Below the pieces are notes generated by a model. It made no database searches, was not told the origin of the DNA, and worked only from the letters and a program-made list of their open reading frames with translations. DNA of 32,701 nt, taken from assembly GCA_021202525.1 (NCBI GenBank), contig JAJQCV010000035.1:1-32701 (forward strand). Direction: 5' to 3'. A program made the translations under genes and the position numbers. Position 1 is the first letter of the stretch. Each line of letters starts with the position of its first letter. This DNA comes from Akkermansiaceae bacterium. Lineage in GTDB: Bacteria; Verrucomicrobiota; Verrucomicrobiia; Verrucomicrobiales; Akkermansiaceae. Of the stretch, positions 7,178-14,905 are shown piece by piece.

Positions 7178-8464
7178 CTAGTTGTTTTCCGTTTTTCGTG
7201 CATGGAATTCCCGGAGCGTTTCTCCGTATAGTTTGGCGTGCCGTTCGGCAATAACTGAATAGGAGAATACCTGTTCCGCGTGTTTGCGGCCTTCTTCCGC
7301 AAGGGAATGGAGCAGCTTCCTGTCCAGCATCAGCCGTTCGCAATGATTGGCCATAGCCCGGACGTCGCCCTGGTCTGCAATAAGGCCAGTGAGGCCGTCC
7401 AGCACCACTTCCGGAATTCCCCCTGTCCGGAATGTAACGGAGGGCGTTTTACAGGACATGGATTCCAGAGCGACGTTGGGAAGTACGTCCTGGAGGCTGG
7501 GATTCAGGAAAATATCTGCCGTGCTGTAAAGGGCCGCCAGTTCATGGGCGTCTGTAATGAATCCCATGCTGGTGCACGGGTACGGAAAATTCGGTAATTT
7601 TTCCTGGGAGCCAAAGAGGATCAAGTGGATGTTCCTGCGGCCGCGGCGGTGCAGTTCGTCCAGGATGAGAGGAATAAAGCGGCCGCCTTTGACAGGATTG
7701 AACAGGTCCGTAGCGCCGCACGCAATGACGAATGCTTCCGGATTGATGCCCATTCGTTTCCTTTCTTCCTGGCCGTCCTCTGCCGGATGGAAAATTTCCG
7801 TATCCACAGGGTTGTAGATTTGTACAATGTGCCTGCCGGGGAACATGCAGCTTTTTTCCACTTCCTTCTTGAGCCACCGGGAGGGGGTTACAAGAGTCAG
7901 GAAAGGGATGCCGCCGAACGCTTTTTTCTTCCGGTCAAACAGCCATGCAGGCAGGCCGGGGAACAGACGGGGAGTTCCCAGTTGCGGGCATTTGCCGCGG
8001 CATCCTTCATGGAACCCCGTACATTCCAGCGGGCAATGGCATCCCGCCGTACAGGCGAACAAGTCGTGCAGGGTATAGATCAGCGGGCGGCGAATCCGGT
8101 CCAGTCTGCTGAAGTCGAGCGTCCGGCCTCCTATCCAGTGCAAATGAATCAGGTCGGCCTGCTCCATTTGGGAGAGATCAAATCCCATGCCGAGCACGTT
8201 GAGGGAAAAGGGGAGGTCCTTCCTTCTGTCCGGAAAAAGGCTCTTAACCGCATCCGCCGCATGGCGGCGCAAGGCGTCCGCCGTTCTTCTGAGGGCGGAC
8301 CGTCTGATTTCAATGCCTTTTATTTCTTTTTTTCTTCTCAGCAGCAGGACGGATTCCAGGCTGGAGATGTTTCTGGCCAGGGCATCGTTCAGGCGGTAGG
8401 GAGCGGAACTGGACGAAACGCTATGAGATACCTGAAATACTTTTGAACATTGATGCAAAGGCAC
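7178..8464 (-). CDS. Glycosyltransferase family 4 (GT-B), colanic-acid-transferase-like
   Basis: This is a 428-residue GT-B fold enzyme. The N-terminal domain has the DLIHLHWIGG strand and the L-I-Y-T-L-H-D-L segment, followed by a cysteine-rich loop (C-T-A-G-C-H-C-P-L-E-C...C...C) seen in several WcaC-like transferases. The C-terminal domain has FVIACGATDL, where the nucleotide-sugar half begins, and the GT4 E-x7-E-type motif in PSLQDVLPNVALESMSCKTP, followed by TGGIPEVV. It should add a sugar to a lipid-linked or lipopolysaccharide acceptor at the cytoplasmic membrane face. The start is uncertain: GTG at 8464 or TTG at 8458. The predicted transcription start falls on 8464, so the mRNA would be leaderless. 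The upstream promoter overlaps one arm of a 17-bp inverted repeat. Confidence 0.88.
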   Translation of the reverse strand: MPLHQCSKVFQVSHSVSSSSAPYRLNDALARNISSLESVLLLRRKKEIKGIEIRRSALRRTADALRRHAADAVKSLFPDRRKDLPFSLNVLGMGFDLSQMEQADLIHLHWIGGRTLDFSRLDRIRRPLIYTLHDLFACTAGCHCPLECTGFHEGCRGKCPQLGTPRLFPGLPAWLFDRKKKAFGGIPFLTLVTPSRWLKKEVEKSCMFPGRHIVQIYNPVDTEIFHPAEDGQEERKRMGINPEAFVIACGATDLFNPVKGGRFIPLILDELHRRGRRNIHLILFGSQEKLPNFPYPCTSMGFITDAHELAALYSTADIFLNPSLQDVLPNVALESMSCKTPSVTFRTGGIPEVVLDGLTGLIADQGDVRAMANHCERLMLDRKLLHSLAEEGRKHAEQVFSYSVIAERHAKLYGETLREFHARKTENN

Positions 8465-8470
8465 ATGGAG

Positions 8471-8498
8471 ATTATGTGGATTAGGAATCCGGAGTCAA
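8471..8498 (-). promoter_or_regulatory. Promoter of the GT4 gene, overlapping an inverted-repeat arm
   Basis: Minus strand: TTGACT, 16 nt, CATAAT, with the predicted start at about 8464. The spacer lies almost entirely inside the repeat arm at 8478-8494. The -35 box straddles the arm and the segment between the arms, so inversion of the segment would turn TTGACT into TTATCT. Confidence 0.6.
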
Positions 8499-8659
8499 TA
8501 TAAACGGCTGTGCCTGAGGTAGGACAGAATGATGGATCCGCCAAGGTTCACGAATGAGGTGTCCTAGTCCGTTCCGGCCTGCCACTTTATAATATTTTCC
8601 ATTCACATGACTTACATGCATGTGAAGAAGGCAAGGGATTATCTCCGGATTCCTAATCC
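8478..8659. repeat. 17-bp perfect inverted repeat flanking 148 bp
   Basis: GGATTAGGAATCCGGAG at 8478-8494 is matched by its exact reverse complement at 8643-8659. Each arm contains its own small dyad (GGATT-N3-AATCC). The left arm lies in the GT4 promoter, and the right arm is in the last codons of the frameshifted transferase-like gene. The segment between has no gene. It may be a site pair for DNA inversion, a paired regulator site, or a remnant of a small mobile repeat. Confidence 0.75.
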
Positions 8660-9449
8660 GCCGGATGTGCTGGAGAAAAAATTCCTGATTTTTTTTATCC
8701 ACTTTCCTTTTCCGGGTGGGCGCAACCCTATATCCCTCCGGTCCTGGAAAGGGAAGGCAGCAAGCTGGCTCCAATCCTCCGCATAGGTTTCCGAACAGTC
8801 AAGTGGAATAATGCCGCGCAGTTTACACAGGATGGAAAAAATGCTTTGGTCGTACCGGTTTTCCACGAATCCCTCCAGATTGGGGGAGACGGAGGGAGAG
8901 TTGTTCACCAGATTCAGATGGTTGTAAAAGATATGGAGCCAGTCCCGGATCAATTTTACCGTTCTGGGGCTTTTTTTGATGAAGACATGTCCGGCCGCGA
9001 TTTGCTGGCTATGCGTGATGCGGGTATCTTCCGGGGAGATGGAGAAATGGCGGAAGATGTCCCCCTTGGTCCATTTGTATTCCGGCTGTCCATTGTAAAA
9101 TACCAGCATGCCATTGCTGTCCCGGTCCAGGATGTCCACATATTCCCGGAAGCGTTCCCTGCCCCCCCGGATTGATGTGGCAGCCGGCGTCCAGATACAG
9201 GAGGCGGTCCCCTTCCTCCATTTTCCGCAGGGCGTGGCTGATGATCCATGGCTTCCACGACCAGTAGCCGAATCCCTTGCAGGAGGGGAGCAGGTATTTT
9301 CCCATGCGGCTGGTGAATTCCGGGAGAAGATCGTGTTCCGTGAACGACGTAATTTCATCGAAAAACTCCAGAGCCTCCGCCTGACGGCACAGACGGTTCA
9401 GAGAGTCCGTCATCCGGGAGTCTGCGAATGAAATAAAATGGTTCATCAA
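8639..9449 (-). pseudogene. Transferase-like gene interrupted by a +1 frameshift in a G7 tract
   Basis: Two overlapping frames make one protein. The first (from the ATG at 9449) runs through GKYLLPSCKGFGYWSWKPW and LLYLDAGCHINPGG, then loses sense. The second carries on as RERFREYVDILDRDSNGMLV and ends at 8639. The break is a run of seven C on the plus strand (9162-9168); six would restore a continuous protein of about 269 residues. The first half, with a G-Y-W-x-W-K-P segment and an L-D-A-G-C motif in place of a DxD, resembles uncharacterised capsule/LPS-locus sugar transferases. I do not know the reaction. It has a good promoter and lies between GT4 and GT2 genes. It may be a phase-variable gene caught OFF, a pseudogene or a sequencing error. 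Confidence 0.75.
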
Positions 9450-9469
9450 GCGGCAAGTTAATGTGCTGC

Positions 9470-9498
9470 GTTATATAGGGAAGGTGAAGGATTGTCAA
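9470..9498 (-). promoter_or_regulatory. Sigma70-type promoter of the frameshifted transferase-like gene
   Basis: Minus strand: TTGACA, 17 nt, TATAAC. Predicted start near 9463, about 14 nt before the ATG at 9449. A retained strong promoter argues that the broken gene is, or was recently, in use. Confidence 0.7.
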
Positions 9499-10613
9499 TC
9501 GGGCCTTTGCCCGGAAACTTCCGGGAGTCCTGAGAAGGAATGGGCATCGGAAAGGACCCGTTTGCAGGAATAGTACCTTCCCTTTTGCCCCGGAAGGCAG
9601 GAACCCGCCAGCAGCAGAATGCGGCTGATGCCGTTGGGGGGAGGAGGAACTGAGTTGAGCAGGTCGGCCAACTGCCTGTCCCGTCCGGAAAGCGTGGATA
9701 GAAAGAGGTCGCCTCCGGCCTGCCGGTAGAATTCATGCCACCATGCCAGAATGATCCGCTTCTGCAGGGAGGTCATCCGGTTGAAAAGCGGATGCTTGGA
9801 GATGAAAAAGGGCTTGAGCTTCCGCACGCCGTAGGCAAACAGGCCGGCGTTTAACCAGCCGTGTTCCTTCCAGTAGTCCACGATGTACAGCAGCCTCTGG
9901 AATTCCTGCACGCATTGGGCGTGAGCCATGTCATCGCAGTGTCTGGAAAGGGAGCCCCGGCGCATCAGGCGGTAATAATACAGGCAGTCCGGAATGAAGA
10001 GAAGGCGTGAAGCATGGGGAAGGACTGTCAGGCGGAATGTTTCGTCTTCCCCTCCACATTTCAGATCGGCGTGGAACCGGAGGCGGTGCGTTTCCAGCAT
10101 GCTTCTCCGGAACAGTTTGCTCCATACGCAGATATCCATCTTTCCCCAGACGGAATCCCGGAAGAAGTTGGCAGGAGAGGCATCCTGTTCAAAGTTCCAT
10201 GCGGGCGATCTTCTTCTGGAGGCGATCAGCTCCGCCGTGGTATCGGAAAAAACATGATTTCCGCATTCCACTGCGTCCGCATCATGCTCCAATGCTCCGG
10301 AAAGGAGGCGTTCGTACATTTCAGGGTCTGCATAGTCGTCCGGGTCCGTAAAACCGACGTAACGTCCCCGCGCTGCATCCAGCCCCGCATTCCGTGCGGC
10401 AGAAACGCCTGCATTGGGCTGGTTCAGAAGGATGATTCTGCCATCCTGCGCCTGCCACCGGAGCAGGCGGTTCCATGTGCCGTCCGTGGAGCCGTCATTG
10501 ATGCAGATAATTTCTATGCTGCGAAGAGTTTGCCGCGTCAGGCTTTCCAGGCAGATATCTATGTAAGCGGCTACATTATAGCAGGGGACGATAATGGAGA
10601 CGTCGGGAGGCAT
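9495..10613 (-). CDS. Glycosyltransferase family 2 (GT-A)
   Basis: This 372-residue protein has the classic GT2 N-terminal domain. SIIVPCYNVAAYIDICLESL (residues 6-25) is the nucleotide-binding start, IEIICINDGSTDGT carries the conserved Asp pair, NAGVSAARNAGLDAARG leads to the metal-binding F-T-D-P-D-D (residues 89-94), and a later G-E-D-E-T gives the catalytic-base region (ED). The C-terminal part (about 200-372) is helical and Arg-rich, probably membrane-associated. It should add a sugar to a growing surface glycan, with the sugar and linkage unknown. Its promoter spacer is a near-perfect palindrome. The 45-nt gap to the next gene holds that gene's own promoter, so it is probably transcribed alone. 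The gene looks intact. Confidence 0.9.
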   Translation of the reverse strand: MPPDVSIIVPCYNVAAYIDICLESLTRQTLRSIEIICINDGSTDGTWNRLLRWQAQDGRIILLNQPNAGVSAARNAGLDAARGRYVGFTDPDDYADPEMYERLLSGALEHDADAVECGNHVFSDTTAELIASRRRSPAWNFEQDASPANFFRDSVWGKMDICVWSKLFRRSMLETHRLRFHADLKCGGEDETFRLTVLPHASRLLFIPDCLYYYRLMRRGSLSRHCDDMAHAQCVQEFQRLLYIVDYWKEHGWLNAGLFAYGVRKLKPFFISKHPLFNRMTSLQKRIILAWWHEFYRQAGGDLFLSTLSGRDRQLADLLNSVPPPPNGISRILLLAGSCLPGQKGRYYSCKRVLSDAHSFSGLPEVSGQRPD

Positions 10614-10627
10614 AAAGAGGTTTCTTG

Positions 10628-10656
10628 TATGTAACGGATTTAAAATCCGTGGTCAA
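10628..10656 (-). promoter_or_regulatory. Promoter of the GT2 gene with a palindrome exactly filling the spacer
   Basis: Minus strand: TTGACC, 17 nt, TACATA (a weak -10), with a leader of about 8 nt before the ATG at 10613. The spacer (10634-10650) is ACGGATTT-A-AAATCCGT on the plus strand, an 8-bp perfect dyad. It shares CGGATT-N3-AATCC, at the same distance from TTGAC, with the GT4 promoter. Confidence 0.55.
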
Positions 10657-10841
10657 TGGTAATTTTTGGCGAGCAGGTCATTGAAGGCTTTCCGAACGTG
10701 GAGGCGTATGTCCGGGTGGCCGGGGCGAAAGTACGATAAGCAGGCAGCGACGGTTTTATTCCCATGGATTTCCATCTTGTCCGGATGGAAGTTGGAGTCC
10801 CCGGCCCGTAAATTCGTTGAAAAGTTGCGTTCCTGGACATC
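10653..10841 (-). pseudogene. Possible C-terminal remnant of a lost gene upstream of the GT2 gene
   Basis: A 62-codon minus-strand frame is closed upstream by TGA (10842-10844) and has no proper start; the only Met is at about residue 27. It contains plausible protein (DSNFHPDKMEIHGNKTVAAC, then YFRPGHPDIRLHVRKAFNDL) and ends in TGA. It reads like the tail of a larger glycan-locus gene. Its stop codon overlaps the -35 box of the GT2 promoter. Family not recognised. Confidence 0.35.
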
Positions 10842-10916
10842 TCAAATGGCAGTTGCCTAGGATAGGGCGGCTGTGGTAAAAGAGGGCGGTACAACTTTTT
10901 TATCTCTTTTTCTGTT

Positions 10917-11903
10917 ATGATTATTGTCACAGGCGGAGCCGGGTTCATCGGTTCGAATATTGTCGCAGCCCTGGAAAAGGCCGGCAAAAAAGATATTGTC
11001 GTCGTGGATACGCTGGGTTCCTCCGACAAATGGAAGAACGTAGCCAAACGGGAGTTGTGCGCGGTGGTGCCGCCGGAAGACATGCTCGACTACATGGAAA
11101 CGCACGCGGAGGAAATCGAGGCCGTCATTCACATGGGCGCGATTTCCGCAACGACGGAAACGGATGCGGATCTGATCATCCGGACGAATTTTACATTGAG
11201 CTGGTACTTGTGGGAATTTTGCACCATGTACGGGAAGCAGTTTATTTATGCCTCCTCCGCGGCCACTTACGGGGACGGCTCCATGGGGTTTGACGATAAT
11301 CCGTCCCTGGAGCATGTCAATGCACTGCGGCCATTGAACACCTATGGATGGAGCAAGGCCCTGTTTGACCGGAAGGTGGCCAGGGAAGTGCGGGAGGGGC
11401 GTCCGGTTCCTCCCCAGTATGCCGGCCTTAAGTTTTTCAACGTGTACGGTCCCAATGAGTACCACAAGGGCGGCCAGAAGAGCGTGGTGGCCCACATTTT
11501 TCCCCAGGTAAAAGTGAATGAGACCGTCAAGCTGTTCAAGTCCTACCATCCCGACTACAGGGACGGCTGGCAGCTCCGGGATTTCGTGTGGGTGGGAGAC
11601 TGCGTGGACGTGGTTCTCTGGCTGCTGGACCATCCGGAAGTGAGCGGTCTGTTCAATGTAGGTTCCGGGGAGGCGCGTTCGTTTTACGATCTGGCCAAGG
11701 CGGCGTTCAATGCCCTGGGCCTTCAGGAAAAAATCGGCTACCGGGAAATGCCTGATGAACTCAAGGGCAAATACCAGTATTATACGCAGGCTGACCTTTC
11801 CCGGTTGCGCGCCGCCGGATATTCGGCGCCCATGACTTCCCTGGAGGACGGTGTGCGGCAGTATGTGCAGAAGTATCTGGACCGGGAGGACAGCTACGTT
11901 TAA
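10917..11903 (+). CDS. hldD: ADP-L-glycero-D-manno-heptose 6-epimerase
   Basis: This 328-residue short-chain dehydrogenase/reductase of the extended type interconverts the ADP-D- and ADP-L-glycero-manno-heptose forms, the last step of heptose precursor synthesis for lipopolysaccharide core. The NAD(P) motif G-G-A-G-F-I-G (6-12) opens the protein and IHMGAISATTETDAD (71-85) is characteristic of HldD. The catalytic pair is Tyr143 and Lys147 in YGWSK, and a further conserved lysine is Lys184 in NVYGPNEYHKGGQKS. The length equals that of the family (about 310-330). It heads an operon of hldD, GT9, GT2 and GT8 with gaps of only 16-19 nt, which supports a role in lipopolysaccharide or a heptose-containing glycan. 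No gmhA or hldE lies in the window. The promoter is not clear. Confidence 0.95.
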   Translation: MIIVTGGAGFIGSNIVAALEKAGKKDIVVVDTLGSSDKWKNVAKRELCAVVPPEDMLDYMETHAEEIEAVIHMGAISATTETDADLIIRTNFTLSWYLWEFCTMYGKQFIYASSAATYGDGSMGFDDNPSLEHVNALRPLNTYGWSKALFDRKVAREVREGRPVPPQYAGLKFFNVYGPNEYHKGGQKSVVAHIFPQVKVNETVKLFKSYHPDYRDGWQLRDFVWVGDCVDVVLWLLDHPEVSGLFNVGSGEARSFYDLAKAAFNALGLQEKIGYREMPDELKGKYQYYTQADLSRLRAAGYSAPMTSLEDGVRQYVQKYLDREDSYV

Positions 11904-11922
11904 CCCCGGATTGTTTTTATTC

Positions 11923-12846
11923 ATGTCTGGACAGCGCATTCTGATCATCAAGCACGGGGCCTTGGGCGACGTGGTGCTGGCCATGGGGACGATGAAGCGT
12001 CTCCGGGAGCTTCATCCGGATGCTCACATTACCCTGATGACGATGGGTATGTTCGTTCCGATGGCGAGGCAGCTGGGCGTGTTTGACGATTTCATCGTGG
12101 ATGACCGGGTTCCGTACTGGAAGCTGGACGCCACCTGGGCGGCCATCCGTTCCATCGTGAAGGGGAATTTTGATGTAGTATATGACCTCCAGGAATCCTC
12201 CCGTACCAGAAAGCGCTATTATCCGGCCGTCCGCTTTCTGCTCAACCGCGATATGGACTGGGTGGCCTGCAATTCCGGTGAACGCCGCAGGTTGTTGAAA
12301 AACGGGAGTTTCCGGTTTGGAAGGGTGAAAAGGACGCCGTACCGGCTGGAGCGCGTCCTGACGGATTTGTCTTTCATGCACGGGGAAGGGCGGCATTTTA
12401 ATGAACTTCCCGAACATTATGTGCTGATGATCCCGGGCTGTTCCCCCTCCCATCCCTACAAACGGTGGCCGGTGGAGAATTTCTGCTCCCTGGCGCGGCG
12501 TCTGGCGGAGCGGGGCATAGCGTCCGTAGTAATCGGCACCAGGGCGGAAGCCGCGGAAGTGGAGGCGATTGCCTCCAGTTCTCCGCTGGCTGTCAGTTTT
12601 CTGGGCAAGTCTTCCCTGATGGATATTCCGCAGATGGCGTTGCGCTCCCTGGCCTGCGTGGGCAATGATACGGGCCCCACGCACATGTGCGCCTATTCCG
12701 GCGTACCCGTAACGGCCATTTTCTGCCAGCGGACGCGCAAGTCCGCCATAACGGCCCGTTGCATTACGAACCTGATTTCTCCAGGAAGCATTGAGGAAAT
12801 CACGGTGGATCAGGTGTGGGCTTCCCTGGAACCCCATTTAAAGTGA
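11923..12846 (+). CDS. Glycosyltransferase family 9, probable heptosyltransferase
   Basis: This 307-residue GT-B enzyme has the GT9 start RILIIKHGALGDVVLAMGTM (5-24), where G-A-L-G-D is the acceptor-side signature. The C-terminal half has the phosphate-binding region MIPGCSPSHPYKRWPVENF and the typical GNDTGPTHMCAYSGVP segment that contacts the ADP-heptose. GT9 proteins such as WaaC/WaaF add heptose to Kdo or heptose in lipopolysaccharide core; which position this one serves cannot be told. I chose ATG 11923, which follows the hldD stop by 19 nt, instead of an upstream in-frame ATG inside hldD. Its place directly after hldD fits use of the heptose made there. Confident as to family. Confidence 0.9.
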   Translation: MSGQRILIIKHGALGDVVLAMGTMKRLRELHPDAHITLMTMGMFVPMARQLGVFDDFIVDDRVPYWKLDATWAAIRSIVKGNFDVVYDLQESSRTRKRYYPAVRFLLNRDMDWVACNSGERRRLLKNGSFRFGRVKRTPYRLERVLTDLSFMHGEGRHFNELPEHYVLMIPGCSPSHPYKRWPVENFCSLARRLAERGIASVVIGTRAEAAEVEAIASSSPLAVSFLGKSSLMDIPQMALRSLACVGNDTGPTHMCAYSGVPVTAIFCQRTRKSAITARCITNLISPGSIEEITVDQVWASLEPHLK

Positions 12847-12862
12847 TAGCCCTTATGAAAGA

Positions 12863-13894
12863 ATGATCATGACGCCGCCTGTTAAAATTTCTGTTCTGGT
12901 TCCCGTTTACAATGTAGCCCCGTATGTGGGCGCATGCCTTCAAAGTATTTGCAGCCAAACACTGAAAGACCTGGAAATTATCTGCGTGGATGATGCCTCT
13001 ACGGATGAATCCGCATCCATCGTGAAGGAATGGGCGGAGAAGGATTCCCGCATCAGGTTTTTCAGCGCTTCTGCCAATGGCGGCCTTTCGCGGACACGGA
13101 ATTTGGCCCTGAAGCATGCAACGGGAGAGTTTCTCATGCTGGTGGATTCCGATGACTGGCTGGAGCCCCGGGCGTTGGAGTGCATGTATGAGAAAGCCCG
13201 TATTTTTGACGCGGACCGGATTGCGTGCGGTTATCGTTATCATTATGAGGATGAGCCGGAGCGAAAGGATTTTTTCCTGCCGGAGGAAGCGGCAGGCCCG
13301 GATAAAGACTGGATTTTTTGTACACCCGACACTATTGGGAGAATTCACCATGGCGCCAACGGCATGATGATCCGCCGTTCCGTTGTGGAAAAGTGCGGCC
13401 GCCGGTTTCCGGAAGGCCTTCTTTGTGAAGATATTTATTTCCATTATACAACATATCCCTTTTGCGGGCGCGCCTGTACTGTGTGTGAACCTCTGTACGT
13501 ATATCGCAAGAGGGCCGGGTCCATCACAGATGAGTTTGCTTCAGGACATTCTTTAAAATCCCTGGATTACCTGAAAGTAGCCTTGCTGGTTCTGGAAGCA
13601 TGGAAGGAGGATGGACTTATTGAGGAGTACAGGACGGCCTTTCTGAAGATGCTGGTGATGAGTGTGCGCAATGTGCGCAAGTATGCGCCTCATTCCAAAC
13701 AGAAAGACGTTACCCGGACAGTTTGCCGCGTACTCCGTGAAGAGAGCCTGTACCGTCCGGAAGAGGATGACGGGCGCCTGACCGACAGGGAAGCCAAATT
13801 GCTGAAATCCTGGCTGGCCGGGAAGTCCGGCCTGGGCTTTTCCTATTATTGGAAGAAGATGCGCAAGAGAGCGCTTCAACTGTTCCGCCATTGA
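12863..13894 (+). CDS. Glycosyltransferase family 2 (GT-A)
   Basis: This 343-residue protein has the GT2 fold: KISVLVPVYNVAPYVGACLQ (8-27), LEIICVDDASTDESASIV, the NGGLSRTRNLALKHA helix, the metal-binding V-D-S-D-D-W, and a late L-C-E-D-I-Y-F motif that supplies the base. The C-terminus is helical and very basic (KKMRKRALQLF), suited to binding the membrane surface. It is the third gene of the hldD operon, 16 nt after the GT9 stop. A second ATG two codons later (12869) is an equally good start. Sugar and acceptor are unknown; the layout resembles the minus-strand GT2 of the same region. Confidence 0.9.
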   Translation: MIMTPPVKISVLVPVYNVAPYVGACLQSICSQTLKDLEIICVDDASTDESASIVKEWAEKDSRIRFFSASANGGLSRTRNLALKHATGEFLMLVDSDDWLEPRALECMYEKARIFDADRIACGYRYHYEDEPERKDFFLPEEAAGPDKDWIFCTPDTIGRIHHGANGMMIRRSVVEKCGRRFPEGLLCEDIYFHYTTYPFCGRACTVCEPLYVYRKRAGSITDEFASGHSLKSLDYLKVALLVLEAWKEDGLIEEYRTAFLKMLVMSVRNVRKYAPHSKQKDVTRTVCRVLREESLYRPEEDDGRLTDREAKLLKSWLAGKSGLGFSYYWKKMRKRALQLFRH

Positions 13895-13911
13895 TTTACC
13901 CGTTTCCTCCG

Positions 13912-14889
13912 ATGAAAAAGAATGAATTCGCCGTCGTCCTTGCCAGTGACAACCGAGGAATATTGCCCTTGAGCGTCACGGTTTTTTCTTTGCTGAACAC
14001 GGCGGGGCCGGACACTTTTTACAAGGTTTACATACTTTCCGACGGCATTGATGCCGGAAACCGCGGCAAGCTGGAAGATCTGGCGGCTCCGTTCGACTGC
14101 CGGCTGGAGTTTATTGAGATTTCCAATATCCTGGAGGAGCACGATTTTCCCCATACCGAACAGTGGCCCGTACCCGCCTGGGGGCGTGTGTTCATTCCGG
14201 ACCTGTTGAAAGAGGAAAAGGGGAATATTCTTTATCTGGATATTGATGTGCTGGTTTGCCGGGATTTGACGGAGCTTTTCCGCACGGATCTGGCCGGAAA
14301 GGCGGTTGGGGTGGTGTTTGAGAATTTTTCAAAGCTCGGTTCCCATTTCAACGAACGGCTGGACATGCCGCTGAACTGCACGGGGTATTTTAATTCCGGA
14401 GTGCTGCTGATGAATGTGGACGTTTTCCGGGAGAAGGGGCTGGTGCGCGCCGTGCTGGATTATGCCGTCAGCCACAGGGACAGGCTTACCTGCCCAGACC
14501 AGGACGCCCTGAACGGCGCCTTGTGCGAATTGACGGCTCCCCTGCATCCCCTGTGGAACTGGCATGACGGGCTGACGCGCCGCATTTTGAAAAATGATCC
14601 CGCAGAGAAGTTCTGGCGCGGCGTGACGCCGCGCCAGGCGGTGGAAGCGGCCCTGAACCCCGGAATTCTTCATTATCAGGGTGTTCACAAGCCCTGGCGT
14701 TATAATTGGCGCTATGAAGGGGAGCGCTATGAACGGGCCATGCGGGACGCCGGGCTTCTCTGCGGCCCTCTTCCGGGCAGAACTCCCCTGGCCGTACTGA
14801 AAAAGTACCTTTACAAACCGGTCTACAGGATGACCGGAAACAAGATTATGAGGCTGCGGGAACGGTTTGATGAAGAGGACAGGGGATGA
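13912..14889 (+). CDS. Glycosyltransferase family 8, lipopolysaccharide-type
   Basis: This 325-residue retaining GT-A enzyme has FAVVLASDNRGILPLSVTVF at the start (5-24), the DxD metal site in ILYLDIDVLV, and the GT8 features NCTGYFNSGVLLMNVDVFRE and PDQDALNGAL. The final H-Y-Q-G-V-H-K-P-W is the family's C-terminal H-x-x-G-x-x-K-P-W motif. WaaJ/RfaJ-like relatives add glucose or galactose from UDP-sugars to lipopolysaccharide core. I chose the ATG at 13912, 17 nt after the GT2 stop; the upstream in-frame ATG lies within GT2. It is the last gene of the hldD operon and is convergent with the SIR2-like gene (16-nt gap). Confidence 0.92.
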   Translation: MKKNEFAVVLASDNRGILPLSVTVFSLLNTAGPDTFYKVYILSDGIDAGNRGKLEDLAAPFDCRLEFIEISNILEEHDFPHTEQWPVPAWGRVFIPDLLKEEKGNILYLDIDVLVCRDLTELFRTDLAGKAVGVVFENFSKLGSHFNERLDMPLNCTGYFNSGVLLMNVDVFREKGLVRAVLDYAVSHRDRLTCPDQDALNGALCELTAPLHPLWNWHDGLTRRILKNDPAEKFWRGVTPRQAVEAALNPGILHYQGVHKPWRYNWRYEGERYERAMRDAGLLCGPLPGRTPLAVLKKYLYKPVYRMTGNKIMRLRERFDEEDRG

Positions 14890-14905
14890 TTTAGATGCGG
14901 GAAGG

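Noticed and set aside
8639..9358. Separate 239-residue gene starting at 9358
   Set aside because: Its first 60 or so residues are out of frame with the real protein and low in sense. The true N-terminus is in the other frame from 9449.
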